NCBI GenBank assembly: GCA_018896985.1
Contig: JAHILQ010000009.1
Span: forward strand, 1-26,864
Direction: 5' to 3'
From: Nitrospinota bacterium
GTDB taxonomy: Bacteria > Nitrospirota > Thermodesulfovibrionia > Thermodesulfovibrionales > UBA1546
Length of the DNA: 26,864 nt
The notes below the pieces were generated by a model. That model was not told the DNA's origin. It saw only the letters and a program-made list of their open reading frames with translations, and made no database searches. The first letter of the stretch is position 1, and each line of letters begins with the position of its first letter. Position numbers and translations under genes: made by a program. Positions 25,264 through 26,864 of this stretch are shown here, in pieces.

Positions 25264-26864
25264 TTGAACAAGTATAGAAATGTCTTTGTCTGGATGCTGA
25301 TGATAGTGATGACAATACTCCTCTTTAATCTCCTGAGCGCGCCGAAGAGTGTCGAAGAGGAGATGATATTCTCCGAATTCATAGCAAAGCTTGACGCAGG
25401 GAGCGTTGAAGAGGTTGTTATAACGGAAAACCATATAACAGGACGTTTGAGGGAAGGGAAAAAGTTTAAAACATATCTGGCTGAGTACCCTGACCTTGTG
25501 AAGGATTTGAAAGCAAAAGGAGTGAAGATTACCGCAAAGCCGGCTGACCAGAATCCGTGGTATATTAATTTCTTCTTTTCATGGGGGCCTATAATATTTC
25601 TTGTGCTCATATGGATATTCTTTATGCGGCAGATGCAGACCGGAGGAAATAAGGCGCTGTCGTTCGGGAAAAGCAAGGCAAAGCTGGTGTCTGATAAGGC
25701 TGTAAAGATAACCTTTGCCGATGTGGCAGGGATAGAAGAAGCAAAAGAAGAGGTTCAGGAGGTAATAGATTTTCTCAAGTCGCCCCAGAAATTTTCAAAA
25801 CTCGGAGGCAAAATGCCCAAGGGTGTGCTTCTTGTAGGCGCTCCGGGCACAGGAAAGACCCTGCTTGCAAAGGCAATTGCAGGAGAAGCAGGAGTGCCGT
25901 TTTTCTCAATATCAGGCTCTGACTTTGTTGAGATGTTTGTCGGAGTCGGCGCATCACGTGTAAGGGACTTGTTTCAACAGGCAAAGAAAAGCGCGCCGTG
26001 CATAATCTTTATTGATGAGATAGACGCTGTCGGCCGTCACAGGGGAGCAGGGATCGGCGGCGGACATGACGAAAGAGAACAGACATTAAATCAGTTGTTG
26101 GTTGAGATGGATGGTTTTGAAGGGAACGAGGGCGTGATAATCCTTGCAGCCACCAACAGGCCTGATGTGCTTGATCCGGCGCTTCTAAGGCCAGGCAGAT
26201 TTGACAGGCAGGTTGTCGTGCCTGTGCCTGATATTAAGGGAAGGCTCGAGATATTGAAGGTGCATACCAAGAATATACCGTTAGATGAAAACGTTAACCT
26301 TGAAGTTATTGCGAGAGGGTTGCCGGGATTTTCAGGCGCTGACCTTGCGAATCTTGTAAATGAGGCAGCGCTTCTTGCCGCAAGGAAATCAAAGAGCAAT
26401 GTTGATATGTCTGATTTTGAGTTCGCAAAGGATAAAGTTCTCATGGGTGTTGAGCGGAAGAGCATGATAATAAGCGATGCGGAGAAAAAGAATACAGCTT
26501 ATCATGAGGCAGGGCATACGCTTGTTGCAAAGCTTACTCCGGGAACAGACCCTATCCATAAGGTGAGCATCATCCCGCGCGGGAGGACGCTCGGCGTAAC
26601 ACAGCAGCTTCCAATTGATGACAGATATACATATTCAAAAGACTATCTCTTAAAGGCGCTTGCAGTTCTTCTTGGCGGAAGGGCTGCTGAAGAGATTGCC
26701 TTAAAGCATATGACGACAGGCGCAGGCAATGACCTTGAACGCGCTACTGAACTTGCAAGGCGGATGGTTACAGAATGGGGCATGAGCGAAAAGCTCGGGC
26801 CGCTGACATTCGGCAAGAAAGACGAGCAGATATTCCTCGGAAGAGAGATAGCAAGACATAAAGA
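25264..26864 (+). CDS. ftsH: ATP-dependent zinc metalloprotease FtsH (3' end cut)
   Basis: Membrane-bound AAA protease that degrades unneeded or damaged membrane and soluble proteins. It starts at a TTG (25264) with AAGGAGG upstream; an earlier ATG is not available in frame. Two transmembrane helices (about 7-24 and 103-121) flank a periplasmic domain. The AAA module has Walker A GAPGTGKT (192-199), Walker B IIFIDEID (247-254) and second region of homology ATNRPDVLDPALLRPGRFD. The protease has HEAGH (414-418). The third Zn ligand region (NDLERAT) is also present. The frame runs off the window end with about 533 codons visible of an expected ~600-640. Confidence 0.96.
   Translation, partial: MNKYRNVFVWMLMIVMTILLFNLLSAPKSVEEEMIFSEFIAKLDAGSVEEVVITENHITGRLREGKKFKTYLAEYPDLVKDLKAKGVKITAKPADQNPWYINFFFSWGPIIFLVLIWIFFMRQMQTGGNKALSFGKSKAKLVSDKAVKITFADVAGIEEAKEEVQEVIDFLKSPQKFSKLGGKMPKGVLLVGAPGTGKTLLAKAIAGEAGVPFFSISGSDFVEMFVGVGASRVRDLFQQAKKSAPCIIFIDEIDAVGRHRGAGIGGGHDEREQTLNQLLVEMDGFEGNEGVIILAATNRPDVLDPALLRPGRFDRQVVVPVPDIKGRLEILKVHTKNIPLDENVNLEVIARGLPGFSGADLANLVNEAALLAARKSKSNVDMSDFEFAKDKVLMGVERKSMIISDAEKKNTAYHEAGHTLVAKLTPGTDPIHKVSIIPRGRTLGVTQQLPIDDRYTYSKDYLLKALAVLLGGRAAEEIALKHMTTGAGNDLERATELARRMVTEWGMSEKLGPLTFGKKDEQIFLGREIARHK

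Overview
The window looks like chromosomal DNA of an anaerobic, Gram-negative-type bacterium with one-carbon metabolism, plausibly a Nitrospirota (Thermodesulfovibrionia-like) or deltaproteobacterial lineage. That guess rests on a Cys-type, NuoG-like formate dehydrogenase next to a long formate-tetrahydrofolate ligase, a stand-alone AICAR transformylase, moderate GC and strong GGAGG ribosome sites. The taxonomy is inference only.

Left flank (1-9.2 kb), housekeeping and C1 metabolism. The 5' end of a histone-deacetylase-fold amidohydrolase runs off the left edge. It is followed by a structured non-coding stretch, an exported DUF4412 protein, a TumE-like toxin-antitoxin pair and a single-domain PurH. 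A bidirectional terminator separates these from a convergent minus-strand operon, fdhA - cNMP-binding protein - fhs. The enzymes fit together: FdhA handles formate/CO2, Fhs activates formate to 10-formyl-THF, and PurH consumes 10-formyl-THF in purine synthesis. tRNA-Lys(UUU), tRNA-Glu(UUC) and an AT-rich aroD follow.

Middle (10.32-21.56 kb), a decayed genomic island. A 60-bp direct repeat (four mismatches) bounds it. The right copy contains the 3' half of an intact tRNA-Glu(CUC), and the left copy is the displaced 3' half, so this is the footprint of an element integrated at the tRNA anticodon loop. No integrase remains. The island holds a DUF4143 ATPase, two modules of membrane-anchored PLD-like proteins, many short genes of unknown function, and a ParA plus ribbon-helix-helix pair with TACTAA iterons. 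It also holds an intact AbrB-RelE toxin-antitoxin pair, a HigA antitoxin and a GreA-like protein. Fragments are numerous: a SpoU methyltransferase broken by a 4-bp duplication, a DUF2384 antitoxin lacking one G, MazE, PIN and DUF1016 pieces, and an IS200/IS605-type right end abutting a second parA 5' end.

Right flank (21.5-26.9 kb), a conserved core. tRNA-Glu(CUC) and tRNA-Gln(CUG) lie on the minus strand, followed by a large imperfect hairpin element. A plus-strand cluster then runs amidase - GerMN protein - murI - rph - ftsH, with overlapping or closely spaced genes for wall remodelling, glutamate racemization, RNA processing and membrane proteolysis.

No CRISPR array, rRNA or complete transposase gene was seen.
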